Of a DNA stretch of 64,000 nucleotides, positions 35,701 through 43,533 are shown piece by piece. How positions within the stretch are numbered: the first letter of the stretch is position 1; each line of letters begins with the position of its first letter. The stretch is from Legionella drozanskii LLAP-1 (GTDB lineage: Bacteria > Pseudomonadota > Gammaproteobacteria > Legionellales > Legionellaceae): positions 28,982 to 92,981 of the forward strand of contig NZ_LNXY01000004.1 of assembly GCF_001467585.1 (NCBI RefSeq), in the 5' to 3' direction. The position numbers and the translations under genes were made by a program. Below the pieces are notes generated by a model. The model had not been told where the DNA came from. It searched no databases and saw only the letters and a list, made by a program, of their open reading frames with translations.

Positions 35701-38206
35701 GCCTTTTAAAAGTGTTTTATTAGCGGCGCACATGAGGGTTGTTGGGATGTTGACAGGTCGCACTGATGTCACTACAGGGCTTCTTGTTAACGGTAGGCCT
35801 GAGGAATTAAATGCGGATAAAATTATTGGCATGTTTTTGAATACCGTACCTTTTAGCGTTCATTTACAGGGTAGAGATTGGATAGAGTTAGTCAAAGATA
35901 CCTTCAATTCTGAGCGCGACATGCTTCCTCACCGCCGTTTCCCATTAGCCGAATTAGTGCGAACTTACGGTGGTGGTAAGCAACTGTTTGAGACCGCTTT
36001 CAACTACATTCATTTCCATGTATATAAAAGTCTTGAACAAGTACCTGATTTATCGGTTTTAGGATGGAAGAGTCCATCAGATCAAACTTATTTTCCTTTG
36101 ACCGCCTATTTTCATTTGGATATCTCGCAAGCCAGTTCAGAATTATTGTTTTTCCTGGACGTGGATACTGGCGTTTTGGATCAACAGCAAATTGATAATT
36201 TGCAGCATTATTATTTGAATACGCTTAATTCTATGGCTGCAAATTTTTATGCACCTTACCAGCAGATTCCCTTATTGCCAGATAATGAAACTCATTTAGT
36301 AATTAAGGAGTGGAATAAGACTCAAGACCCTGTTGCAGAACAGCATCCATTTGTGCACCACAGGTTTTCTCAGCAAGCACAGCTTAATCCCAATAAAATT
36401 GCACTTACAGTTGCTGAAAAGCATCTGACCTATGGAGAGTTAGAACAACGGTCTAATTGTTTGGCCCATTTTTTAAGAAGTAAGGGTGTTGGCCCTAATG
36501 TACCAGTTGGTGTGTGTATCGATCGATCATCAGATCTTATTGTGGCCTTATTTGGTGTATTGAAAGCTGGGGGTGCTTATGTGCCACTTGATCCATTATA
36601 TCCAAAAAATCGGTTGGCACATATGTTGGAGGACTCTCAAGCGCCCTTAGTGCTCACTCAAGATTTATTGACTGACAATTTACCTGAAGGTCAATTCCAG
36701 AAGGTATTTATAGATTCCAATTGGCCATTAATTAGTGAGCAATCTGATCTTGCTCCTGATGTTGCTCTTGTTGAGCAGGACTTGGCTTACATCATCTATA
36801 CCTCAGGTTCAACAGGTACGCCAAAAGGCGTAGAAATTCCGCATCGTGCCTTGGGTAATTTCATAAGCTCAATAAAGCAAACTTTAAATTGGATTGCAGA
36901 GGACTCTTTACTCTCCGTCACTACGATCTCTTTTGATATCGCTGGGCTCGAGATTTATTTACCTTTGACAACGGGCGCTCAAGTTGTATTGGCATCACGT
37001 GAACTGACAATGGATGCTGTGAATTTAGCGAGGGTATTAACTCAGTCTGATATCACTACCATGCAGGCAACGCCCGCGACCTGGAGAATGTTATTAAGTA
37101 GTGGATGGACAGGTCGTGCAGGCCTTAGAGCCTTATGTGGTGGTGAACGAATGCCACAAGATCTTGCTCAGGATTTACTAGATCGAGGTTGTAGTTTGTG
37201 GAATATGTACGGTCCTACAGAAACAACTATTTGGTCGACTGTTTGGGAGGTTAAATCCGCAGAGGATGTAATTCCAATTGGCCGGCCAATAGCTAATACC
37301 TATACCTATGTTTTAGACGAATTTGGTCAACCAGTGCCAATAGGCGTTGCAGGAGAACTTTATATTGGCGGTCGAGGACTGGCTAATGGGTATCGTAATC
37401 TACCCGAATTAACAGCAGAACGATTCTGTGTTGATCCATTCGTTGCTGAGGCCGATGCATTAATGTATCGAACCGGTGATCTGGTGTGTTTTCGTCCTGA
37501 TGGGGTATTAGAATATTTATCTCGGCTAGATCAACAAGTAAAAGTCCGTGGATTTAGAATTGAATTAGGTGAAGTTGAAACGGCTCTCAATGCCATTGAA
37601 GGAGTAGACAAGGGGGTCGTTAAAATAGTGGGTGATGGTTTTGGTGAAAATCATATTATTGCCTATTTGTTACAAAGCACGGAATTCACTTATAGCAATG
37701 CGGTCTTAAGATCTAAATTAATGGAGCGATTACCCGCCTATATGGTTCCTTCAAACTTTGTAGAAATGAAACAATTTCCGATGACATTGAATGGAAAAAT
37801 TGATTATAACGCTTTGCCTGATCCTGTAGATATGCACCTAGAACACAGTGGACTCTATTCACCGCCTGAAAGTGATTTGCAGCATAAAATAGCTGGTATT
37901 TTTACTGAAGTATTACGCATGGAGAAGGTTGGCATTGATGACAATTTTTTTGATATGGGAGGGCATTCACTGTCCTTGGTTAGAGTCCATGTTCAACTTC
38001 AGGAATTACTGAAGAGAAAAATACCCATCGTCAAATTATTTGAACATGCAACTATTCGCAAAATTGCTGCCTTGTTTGAAACCGACGATGAGCAATCCAT
38101 TACAGAACAAGCCAGTCAACGTGCTTTTGCTCGTCGTGGTTGGTTAGACAAGCAAAAGAATCGACGGAAAATAACCAATAAAATACCTGAACCTATTTCA
38201 GGCTAG
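29741..38206 (+). CDS. NRPS: FAAL-ACP-C-A(Ser)-PCP-C-A(Gly)-PCP
   Basis: The ATG at 29741 follows GAGGG, giving 2821 residues. Residues 1 to about 580 are a fatty acyl-AMP ligase (SGSTGSPKGVMVTH, WLPHYHDMGL), which loads a fatty acid onto the next carrier (Ser628 in ALDSL; the usual Gly is Ala). Condensation domain 1 has HHIVSDL at 815-821. Adenylation domain 1 reads DVWHFSLVDK at the ten specificity positions, identical to the known serine code of EntF. PCP Ser1679 follows. Condensation domain 2 has CH-PLFDG (His1879 kept, first His replaced by Cys). Adenylation domain 2 reads DILQLGMIWK, one residue from a known glycine code. PCP Ser2743 and a basic tail, probably a docking segment, end the chain. 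No epimerase, methylase or thioesterase is present. Predicted product: N-acyl-Ser-Gly-thioester passed to the KS 10 bp downstream. Confidence 0.93.
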   Translation: MENKYSNTLVDILNQRSVNNPEQIVYSFLGTDTHTSLSYRNLANNSIGIATQLVECAGAETRVILLYPSGLDFISALFACFYAKMIAVPVYSHNLNIEKLLPRLVSVVQDTDARVILTTSAIVQDRQRLIELAPCLRQVTFIATNEINLRHNEDWQHQEIDPRSVAFLQYSSGSTGSPKGVMVTHKNLMSNVKIIQKSFGLVPHQGVVSWLPHYHDMGLIGNILGGMYSQTPLHMFSPIDFVRKPLRWLQLISSTQSVVSGGPNFAYELCNQHIKAHQCEQLDLSCWEVAYNGAEMVRESTLKRFNTLFAPYGFKAKSFHPCYGLAEATLMVASSDKNEIHRELILDRKSLCDGAVKEIELSMAAMVVVSSGRIQEGQKVVIVDPESKLACESRTVGEIWINGPSVCKGYWNKVEATEFTFGARLKGQEDAFLRTGDMGFLDEDGWLYVTGRLKDLIIIRGQNHSPEDIETTVIESHPSINRSRAIAFSLEEGAQEHLAVLITQPKNDVGDGVEILDAIYKQVAEKHDLSIKELRFIKRDSIPLTSSGKIRRAECKRLFNEGQFQFIDVTKKQEPKPILGAISLQNQSTDTRFAIILGSLQKMMSQELAMPLEQINILAPLNLIALDSLSKVRIQHGIQELTGTEIEPALLLSDTNLIGLARIIADEMEVAPTLNANSQAGEQKHYRLSQGQYSLFFMNKLISDSPAYIISRAVTVKSPLVPQALEQAFKNLVKRHVSLRTRFIEQDDKPIQSVLSIEECPINLVFVDASNWSELELKEQLAYQANQCIDLSSGIMARLSVFKTGQEHVLLFSVHHIVSDLSSLTIMVAELCEFYSAAITGQDPSLPSIQVYPSDYVLYEEQLLGSEKAERMRSYWQQELYGHDEPLELPTDKYRPAIKSYKGSTSSFIIPQALTQKMQQFAANKGVTPYVVLVSVYFILLHRYTGKTNVIVGTPMANRMDAKFARLVSYLVNPVPLRADFSQQLSFDDIIEQIKQKTLSASVNQQYPITKIIEDLKIQRDASTTPLFQAMFSYLNPMLENDLVAFALGQPGCQLHYKQLTLEPYPIESTGAQFDLNVGMAVVNESIVSSWEYSTDLFELASIQRMQHHFQFILEQMLSNSQQAIEAFSLLSTAERQQILCDWNATNAAYDLEKPLHVLFEQQVEKTPDALAVLDKNEMLSYAQFNRRVNQLAHHLIDLGVGQGSIVVVQMQRSIEMLVALYAILKAGGAYLPLDPEYPKQHRDWVLVDAQPKVILTQSIPDCADMPVINPKVAVAPEHTAYIIYTSGSTGKPKGVMVPHRGICNRLIWMQETYELSAEDRVLQKTPYTFDVSVWELFWPLMSGASLYISEPNGHKDPYYLASIIQQQQISTIHFVPSMLKPFVDNEQVSACTSLKRIFCSGEALNPDLAQLCLDRLNADLHNLYGPTEASVDVSSWHCPRQQKIERVFIGKPIANMQLYLLDQFMRPVPIGVHGELYIGGVGLAHGYLNRPELTAERFVDNPFSAQSKLYKTGDLCRYQADGTIEYLGRIDNQVKIRGFRIELEEVELALCSHPGISEAVAVAIKDALGNSRLAVYFVAPGSEIPTTSELRAYLGKRLPEHMLPSLYVPLSFLPRLSNGKLDRKSLPKPDSILRTDDHRVYCAPRTPTEQMLCSLYEELLTVDRVGINDNFFDLGGDSIMGLRAVAKIRDSGFEVSIQQLYSNATVAEVAALINKNKPIENKPQELTAFSLVSPEDEKALPDNIEDAYPLSKMQEGLVFHSEFSPDYEIYVMGMHIGLRFDQHCLHKSLSIMTMRHPLLRTAFDHLHYSEPLQLVYPNAQIPVRIIDTQHLSIEDQEHEIERFMREEKWRKFDWSKPPFLRLAIHKRSEHTNQFTFCHPLFDGWSMGLLITEFFTIYGSLLKKQEVLLDPAPNITYRDFVALEQKTIGSDDSLRYWKRLLADTSRGELPRWPAHRKSGPGMHIRLTVKVDSATLSGLQQLAAAAEVPFKSVLLAAHMRVVGMLTGRTDVTTGLLVNGRPEELNADKIIGMFLNTVPFSVHLQGRDWIELVKDTFNSERDMLPHRRFPLAELVRTYGGGKQLFETAFNYIHFHVYKSLEQVPDLSVLGWKSPSDQTYFPLTAYFHLDISQASSELLFFLDVDTGVLDQQQIDNLQHYYLNTLNSMAANFYAPYQQIPLLPDNETHLVIKEWNKTQDPVAEQHPFVHHRFSQQAQLNPNKIALTVAEKHLTYGELEQRSNCLAHFLRSKGVGPNVPVGVCIDRSSDLIVALFGVLKAGGAYVPLDPLYPKNRLAHMLEDSQAPLVLTQDLLTDNLPEGQFQKVFIDSNWPLISEQSDLAPDVALVEQDLAYIIYTSGSTGTPKGVEIPHRALGNFISSIKQTLNWIAEDSLLSVTTISFDIAGLEIYLPLTTGAQVVLASRELTMDAVNLARVLTQSDITTMQATPATWRMLLSSGWTGRAGLRALCGGERMPQDLAQDLLDRGCSLWNMYGPTETTIWSTVWEVKSAEDVIPIGRPIANTYTYVLDEFGQPVPIGVAGELYIGGRGLANGYRNLPELTAERFCVDPFVAEADALMYRTGDLVCFRPDGVLEYLSRLDQQVKVRGFRIELGEVETALNAIEGVDKGVVKIVGDGFGENHIIAYLLQSTEFTYSNAVLRSKLMERLPAYMVPSNFVEMKQFPMTLNGKIDYNALPDPVDMHLEHSGLYSPPESDLQHKIAGIFTEVLRMEKVGIDDNFFDMGGHSLSLVRVHVQLQELLKRKIPIVKLFEHATIRKIAALFETDDEQSITEQASQRAFARRGWLDKQKNRRKITNKIPEPISG

Positions 38207-38216
38207 GCGAGAGAAG

Positions 38217-41200
38217 ATGAATAATATTGAAGACCATTTAATCCAGTACGGTATCGCAATAGTAGGAATGGCAGGTCGTTTTCCTGGTTCGAATAACATC
38301 GAGGAATTTTGGGAGAATATTAACAAGGGGATTGAGTCCATTAGCTTTTTTTCGGATGCAGAATTAGAGGCGGCTGGAGTACCCGAATCCTTACGTAAAA
38401 ACCCTGATTATGTCGGCGCAAAAGGAATTGTTGATGATATAGCTGGTTTTGATGCAGGGTTTTTTAATATTTCACCACGGGAAGCGGAACTAATTGATCC
38501 TCAACAGCGTTTATTTTTAGAGTCTGCCTGGGAAGCCTTAGAGCAAGCTGGATATGATCCGGAAGTTTTTGCTGGACGAATAGGAGTGTTTGCCAGCGCC
38601 AGTAAAAATACCTATTTGTTATTTAATTTAATGTCTTGCCCTGAGTTGCATGAATCTTCTACTGCGATGCAAGTATTAATGGCCAATGAAAAAGACTATA
38701 TCAGTACCAGAACCTCCTACAAATTGAATTTGCGTGGTCCAAGTATTACTGTGCAAACAGCATGTTCGAGTTCTTTGGTTTCCTTGCATCTTGCTTGCCA
38801 GAGTTTAATGTCTGGTGAGTGTGAAATGGCTATTGCTGGCGCTGCCGCTATCGATGTACCTCATAAGGCGGGTTATTTATATCACCCTGGCGGCATATTT
38901 TCCCCTGATGGACATTGTCGTGTTTTTGATGACAGTGCACGTGGAACCGTCTTTGGTCAAGGGGTTGCTGCTGTTTTGCTCAAACCATTAGCACAAGCTA
39001 TTGAAGATAAAGATTTTATTCATGCTGTTATTCGTAGTTCAGCTATCAATAATGATGGGTCCAATAAAACGGGTTTTACAGCACCAGGTATCCAGGGACA
39101 GGCTGATGCGATTGCAGACGCAATAGAATTAGCAGGCATTGATGCGGCTACTATTTCCTTTGTTGAGGCACATGGAACTGGAACTTCATTGGGCGATCCT
39201 ATCGAAGTTGAAGCTTTAAAATTAGCTTTTGAACAGTATACAGATGAGAAAAATTTCTGTGCTTTAGGATCTGTGAAAAGCAATATTGGTCATTTGAATG
39301 CAGCTTCTGGAATGGCCGGGCTTATTAAAACAACGCTTTCATTAGAGAAGGGCAGCATCCCACCCAGTTTGCATTTTGAGCGACCGAATCCTCATATTGA
39401 TTTTGTGGATAGTCCTTTTTACGTCAGTCAAGGTGCATCTTTTAAACCCGGAAGCCCAAGACGAGCAAGTGTCAGTTCATTTGGAATTGGAGGTACAAAT
39501 GCCCATGTTATTTTGGAACAAGCACCGGAATTAAACAATCAAAAACATGAGCAGCAATGTCAATTGCTTGTATTATCTGCAAGGTCGTTTAAAGCTTTAG
39601 AAGAAGCAAAAAAGCGATTGGGTACTTATCTATGCAAGCATAAACCAGAATTGCAAGATGTTGCCTTTACATTAGCATTAGGGCGTCGAGCATTTGCCTA
39701 TCGTTGTTTTCTTGTCTGCCGTGATACCGATCATGCAGTTGAACTTTTGCTTGGTGACACCCATCAGCAGGTCCATAGCGCTGTTGTGGATCAATCAAAA
39801 GATCAGCAACAACAAGCGCATTGGAATAAGTCATCTGAAGATCGCGTCGCCATATTGCATGAATTGGGGAATCTTTGGTTAACGGGCTATAAACCCAATT
39901 GGTTGGAATTATACGATCAAGACCAGTGTCAACGCATACCATTGCCAACTTATCCTTTCGAACACAAACCCTATTGGATAGAACGACGTGAGCCGCAAGT
40001 GAGCGAGCTAATGCAAAGACCCCAGGTATTTAGTACTGTACAAGCCAGGATCACCGCAATTTTTGAAAAGCTCTTAGGTGTAGTTAATATTAAGTTAACG
40101 GATAATTTTTTTGAACTGGGTGGCGATTCTTTACTAGGCGTTGATTTAATTGCTTATGTTAAGGATGAATTTAAGTTGTCTATCCCCTTAAATGCATTAT
40201 TTGCAACACCCACAGTTGCAGAAATAGTGCAGCTCATTGAGACTGCTCAGCAGCAGGGAGTTAAAGCAGCACTTGAAAATAGAACTAATGAGGCAGCTAC
40301 GGATTTACATTTGGATAACTGCATTCAGCCTCCAACCGATTTTCATTATGATTCCGCATTTTCAAATACTCTAGTGACAGGTGCCACAGGATTTCTTGGA
40401 ACATTTATAATTCAGGAATTGTTAGAAAAAACCAATGCAACTATTTATTGCTTGGTTCGGGCTGAGTCAATTGAAGAAGGCTTTGACCGACTTGAAGGTG
40501 GATTTAAACGATATGGATTAAATGGATTTGCAAAAAAAGATCGTTTACGCATACTCCTAGGTGATTTGTCGCAGCCCAATTTTGGTTTGCCAGAGCAACA
40601 GTATATGCAACTGGCAGAATGCATTTATTCTATTTATCATTGCGGCGCTAAATTAAGCTTCATTGATCCTTACCGAAATTTACGCAAAATTAATGTTCAA
40701 GGAACGCGCACTGCCATTGAATTTGCCTGCACCAAAAGAACAAAACATCTACATCATGTATCTTCGATTGCAGTTTATGATTCTGAGAATTATGTAGGTT
40801 TACCTCATGCCGATGAAACCCTGCCCTTGGAACACAGTCGAGGTTTTCATACTGGTTATGATGAAACCAAGTGGGTTTCGGAAATGCTGGTTGCCGAAGC
40901 ACAGAAACGTGGCGTTCCTGTAACGGTTTATCGGCCTGGAAATATTTCCGGCGACAGTCGCACGGGAGCCTGCTCTGCAACGGATCTGGTTGGTATTATG
41001 ATTCGAGGGTGTATTGAATTAGGATTTGCCCCTGATAACGATGCGTTTGTGGATGTGGTTCCCATTGATTACGTAAGTAGATCTTTAGTGCACTTGTCTT
41101 TGCAACCTACGGCGATCGGCGAAAAATACAATCTGGTTAATGCGACTCCTGCACGTTGGGTACAGTTTGTGCGTATGATTCAGGAAGTAGGCTATGCCGT

Positions 41201-41456
41201 TCGAACTGAATCTTTTAATGAGTGGTGTACTCGTTTAAGAGCAGAGAGCAGAAAAGACAGTACTAATCCACTAGTTCCACTTCTACCTACATTTGATGAT
41301 CGACCATTGTTTTCTAATCGTTGCTACAGCGGTAAAAAATTGGCTGAGTGTTTACAAGTAACGGATATTCGTTGTCGTGCGATGGATACTGATTTATTTA
41401 CTATTTATATAAATCATTTGGTAGCTAAGGGTGCATTGGTTCCAGCTGGGGAATAG
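38217..41456 (+). CDS. AT-less PKS module: KS-ACP-thioester reductase
   Basis: A 1079-residue protein starting 10 bp after the NRPS behind GAGAGAAG. The ketosynthase (about 1-430) has its full triad: Cys183 (TACSSSL), His319 (EAHGTGT) and His359 (NIGHLN). The next 165 residues keep the usual linkers on both sides of an acyltransferase (LLVLSARSFKALEEAKKRL before, RIPLPTYPFEHKPYW after), but the AT itself, about 300 residues with GHSxG, is absent. ACP Ser638 (LGGDSLLG) follows. Residues about 715-1079 form an NAD(P)-dependent thioester reductase with TGATGFLG (Gly722) and YDETK (Tyr881, Lys885). It should extend the Ser-Gly chain by two carbons using an AT acting in trans, and release it as an aldehyde or alcohol. 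Confidence 0.92.
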   Translation: MNNIEDHLIQYGIAIVGMAGRFPGSNNIEEFWENINKGIESISFFSDAELEAAGVPESLRKNPDYVGAKGIVDDIAGFDAGFFNISPREAELIDPQQRLFLESAWEALEQAGYDPEVFAGRIGVFASASKNTYLLFNLMSCPELHESSTAMQVLMANEKDYISTRTSYKLNLRGPSITVQTACSSSLVSLHLACQSLMSGECEMAIAGAAAIDVPHKAGYLYHPGGIFSPDGHCRVFDDSARGTVFGQGVAAVLLKPLAQAIEDKDFIHAVIRSSAINNDGSNKTGFTAPGIQGQADAIADAIELAGIDAATISFVEAHGTGTSLGDPIEVEALKLAFEQYTDEKNFCALGSVKSNIGHLNAASGMAGLIKTTLSLEKGSIPPSLHFERPNPHIDFVDSPFYVSQGASFKPGSPRRASVSSFGIGGTNAHVILEQAPELNNQKHEQQCQLLVLSARSFKALEEAKKRLGTYLCKHKPELQDVAFTLALGRRAFAYRCFLVCRDTDHAVELLLGDTHQQVHSAVVDQSKDQQQQAHWNKSSEDRVAILHELGNLWLTGYKPNWLELYDQDQCQRIPLPTYPFEHKPYWIERREPQVSELMQRPQVFSTVQARITAIFEKLLGVVNIKLTDNFFELGGDSLLGVDLIAYVKDEFKLSIPLNALFATPTVAEIVQLIETAQQQGVKAALENRTNEAATDLHLDNCIQPPTDFHYDSAFSNTLVTGATGFLGTFIIQELLEKTNATIYCLVRAESIEEGFDRLEGGFKRYGLNGFAKKDRLRILLGDLSQPNFGLPEQQYMQLAECIYSIYHCGAKLSFIDPYRNLRKINVQGTRTAIEFACTKRTKHLHHVSSIAVYDSENYVGLPHADETLPLEHSRGFHTGYDETKWVSEMLVAEAQKRGVPVTVYRPGNISGDSRTGACSATDLVGIMIRGCIELGFAPDNDAFVDVVPIDYVSRSLVHLSLQPTAIGEKYNLVNATPARWVQFVRMIQEVGYAVRTESFNEWCTRLRAESRKDSTNPLVPLLPTFDDRPLFSNRCYSGKKLAECLQVTDIRCRAMDTDLFTIYINHLVAKGALVPAGE

Positions 41457-41541
41457 GGAAGTTAATTTTTTATGTAAGCGTTCGCCGTGTTCTTACGATG
41501 ATATGTGGTGAATGGTTACTTTTTATTAAGGCAAAAATATT

Positions 41542-42141
41542 ATGAGTCACGGAATAGTACAAAGCATTATGTTTACAGGTAAGTTAATTGCACAAATGGA
41601 GAAAGAATTTGGTCCAAGTGTTATTGAACTTTCCAATGGTATTGTGCCGCAGGATCAGCGCCAAACCTGGTTGGATATAACAGCAGAAAATGCGGTAGAT
41701 ACCTACATAAAAAACATGCAGTTTACAGTCAATCTCCTGGAAACTTTAAAAAAGGAACACGGCCTGCGCGTTGCTGAAATTACCAGTGAGTTGATGTCTC
41801 AAGAAGAACAGATTCGTTGGTGTGCAGTAGCCAAACAAGAACAGGATCATTCTATCGAGCAGTTTATTCGCTTGGTTTGGGAACCTTTAATTCCTCTTGG
41901 GTTTAAATTTACTAAGGAAAAGCGTGTTGATGGGACGCAATTACACTGCACAGCTTGTCCAATACATGAGTTATCAAAAGTCATCGGTGGCGCTGAATGG
42001 TTGACCCTGTTGGAGTGTAATAAAGATCTACATAATGTACAAGGATTTAATCCCAAAATTGGCTTTACAAGAACTAAAACATTAATGAAGGGCGATTCTC
42101 ATTGCAATCATTTTTATTACGAGAAAACAGAGACGCTTTAA
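41542..42141 (+). CDS. L-2-amino-thiazoline-4-carboxylic acid hydrolase-like protein
   Basis: A 199-residue cytosolic protein. Its C-terminal half matches the pattern I know for the ATC hydrolase family: a CxxC-containing LHCTACPIHEL block near 136-146, a WLTLLECNKDLHNVQGFNP block near 154-172, and FTRTKTLMKGDSHCNHFYY near 175-193. The namesake opens a thiazoline ring during D,L-ATC to cysteine conversion, but most relatives are uncharacterised and several sit beside biosynthetic genes. AAGG lies about ten bases before the ATG; the gene is 85 bp from the PKS and 33 bp from the peptidase, in the same operon. Its role in the pathway is unknown; carrier-bound ring opening is only a guess. Confidence 0.55.
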   Translation: MSHGIVQSIMFTGKLIAQMEKEFGPSVIELSNGIVPQDQRQTWLDITAENAVDTYIKNMQFTVNLLETLKKEHGLRVAEITSELMSQEEQIRWCAVAKQEQDHSIEQFIRLVWEPLIPLGFKFTKEKRVDGTQLHCTACPIHELSKVIGGAEWLTLLECNKDLHNVQGFNPKIGFTRTKTLMKGDSHCNHFYYEKTETL

Positions 42142-42174
42142 ATGTTTTTCTTAGTAATACTAAAGGATAATTAA

Positions 42175-43533
42175 TTGAAAATAAGCATAGAACAACAAGC
42201 ATCCATTGATCATTTATGCCAAGTGATACAATGTGAGACGATTTCTGAGCGAGCTAATGAAGTAAGCAATCCAGCTGCTTTTATAAAGTTGCATGAATTG
42301 CTATTCAGTACTTACCCGGCTGTATTCAAACAGATGGAAGTTCAGAAGTTCGGCGAATTTGCGCTCTTGTTGAAATGGCAGGGAAGCGATGAAGCCCTAG
42401 AACCTATGATGTTAATCGCACATCAAGATGTAGTGCCCATTCCTGAGGCTGAATATGAGCAATGGCAGTATCCACCTTTTTCAGGCGTGGTTGCTGATGG
42501 TTATATTTGTGGCCGTGGTGCCCTAGATATGAAATCCAGTTTGGTTGCTATATTGGAAGTTGTGAACCAGCTGATCCTTGATTCATTCCAACTCAAAAGA
42601 ACGGTGTATATTTATCTTGGTGATGATGAGGAAGTTGGGGGACCTACTGCCCATAAAGCTGCCCAATGGATGCAGTCAGAACATATTCGACTGGACTACA
42701 TCATTGATGAGGGAGGCGTTATATTGGATAAAATGATGCCTAATATTAATCAGCCTATTTGTCTGATTGGTCTTGGTCAAAAAGGTATGTTAAATCTGGA
42801 GTTAACAGTAACTGGCGAAAGTGGTCATTCTGCCAAGCCACCACAAACAACGCCTATTGATATTTTAGGTGCGGCTATTGCCAAACTGAAACTTCATGAC
42901 ATGCCCGTGCGCAGCGATTCTTTGGTGTATCCCTTATTTAAGAAATTAGCAGCCTATATGCCATTGATGCAGCGATTTTTTCTCAATAATTTATGGCTGT
43001 TTAAACCGCTGGTTACAGCCAAATTGGTTAAAAACCCTTTGATGAATGCGATGATGCGAACCACCGCAGCACCCACCCTTTTTCATGCTGGATTTAAAAC
43101 CAATGTCCTTCCTGAAATAGCCACAGCAGTGATTAATTACCGGCTATACCCGGGAGATACTCCCGAAGATGTAGTGGCTCATGTTGAGTCCTTACTAAAA
43201 AATTCTGGTGTTGGTATTAAAGTTCTGGACGCCTTTAATGCACCAAAGATGTCTGTGACTGACTCTGCTTCATTTAAGATCATCGAAAAAACAATACGAA
43301 CTATTAATGGAGAAGAAGTGATTGTGGCGCCGGCTCTAACCATAGGAGGCACCGACGGACGGCACTTTGCAGACCTGGCAAATAATACGTATCACTTTTT
43401 ACATACCCGCGGAACTATGGATGATTTCAAAGGTTATCATGGGATAAATGAGCGTATTTCCACAAAGAATTTTTTGAATAGTATTCACTTTTATCATCAG
43501 CTGATTATCAATTCTCAGGAACAATATGGATAA
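42175..43533 (+). CDS. M20-family zinc peptidase / N-acyl amino acid hydrolase (CPS1/PM20D1-like)
   Basis: A 452-residue enzyme starting at TTG, eight bases after AAGGAT. The dinuclear zinc site is complete: His83 and Asp85 (AHQDVVP), Asp118 (GRGALDMK), Glu152-Glu153 (DDEEVGG), and the late His in YHGINERIS. The central DEGG and GTDGRHFA blocks also fit. The layout is that of the carboxypeptidase S/PM20D1 branch, whose members hydrolyse or form N-acyl amino acids and peptides. No signal peptide is seen, so it acts in the cytosol. In a cluster that starts with a fatty-acyl group, trimming of the N-acyl chain or of a leader residue is an attractive role (inference). It overlaps the thioesterase by 8 bp. 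Confidence 0.85.
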   Translation: MKISIEQQASIDHLCQVIQCETISERANEVSNPAAFIKLHELLFSTYPAVFKQMEVQKFGEFALLLKWQGSDEALEPMMLIAHQDVVPIPEAEYEQWQYPPFSGVVADGYICGRGALDMKSSLVAILEVVNQLILDSFQLKRTVYIYLGDDEEVGGPTAHKAAQWMQSEHIRLDYIIDEGGVILDKMMPNINQPICLIGLGQKGMLNLELTVTGESGHSAKPPQTTPIDILGAAIAKLKLHDMPVRSDSLVYPLFKKLAAYMPLMQRFFLNNLWLFKPLVTAKLVKNPLMNAMMRTTAAPTLFHAGFKTNVLPEIATAVINYRLYPGDTPEDVVAHVESLLKNSGVGIKVLDAFNAPKMSVTDSASFKIIEKTIRTINGEEVIVAPALTIGGTDGRHFADLANNTYHFLHTRGTMDDFKGYHGINERISTKNFLNSIHFYHQLIINSQEQYG

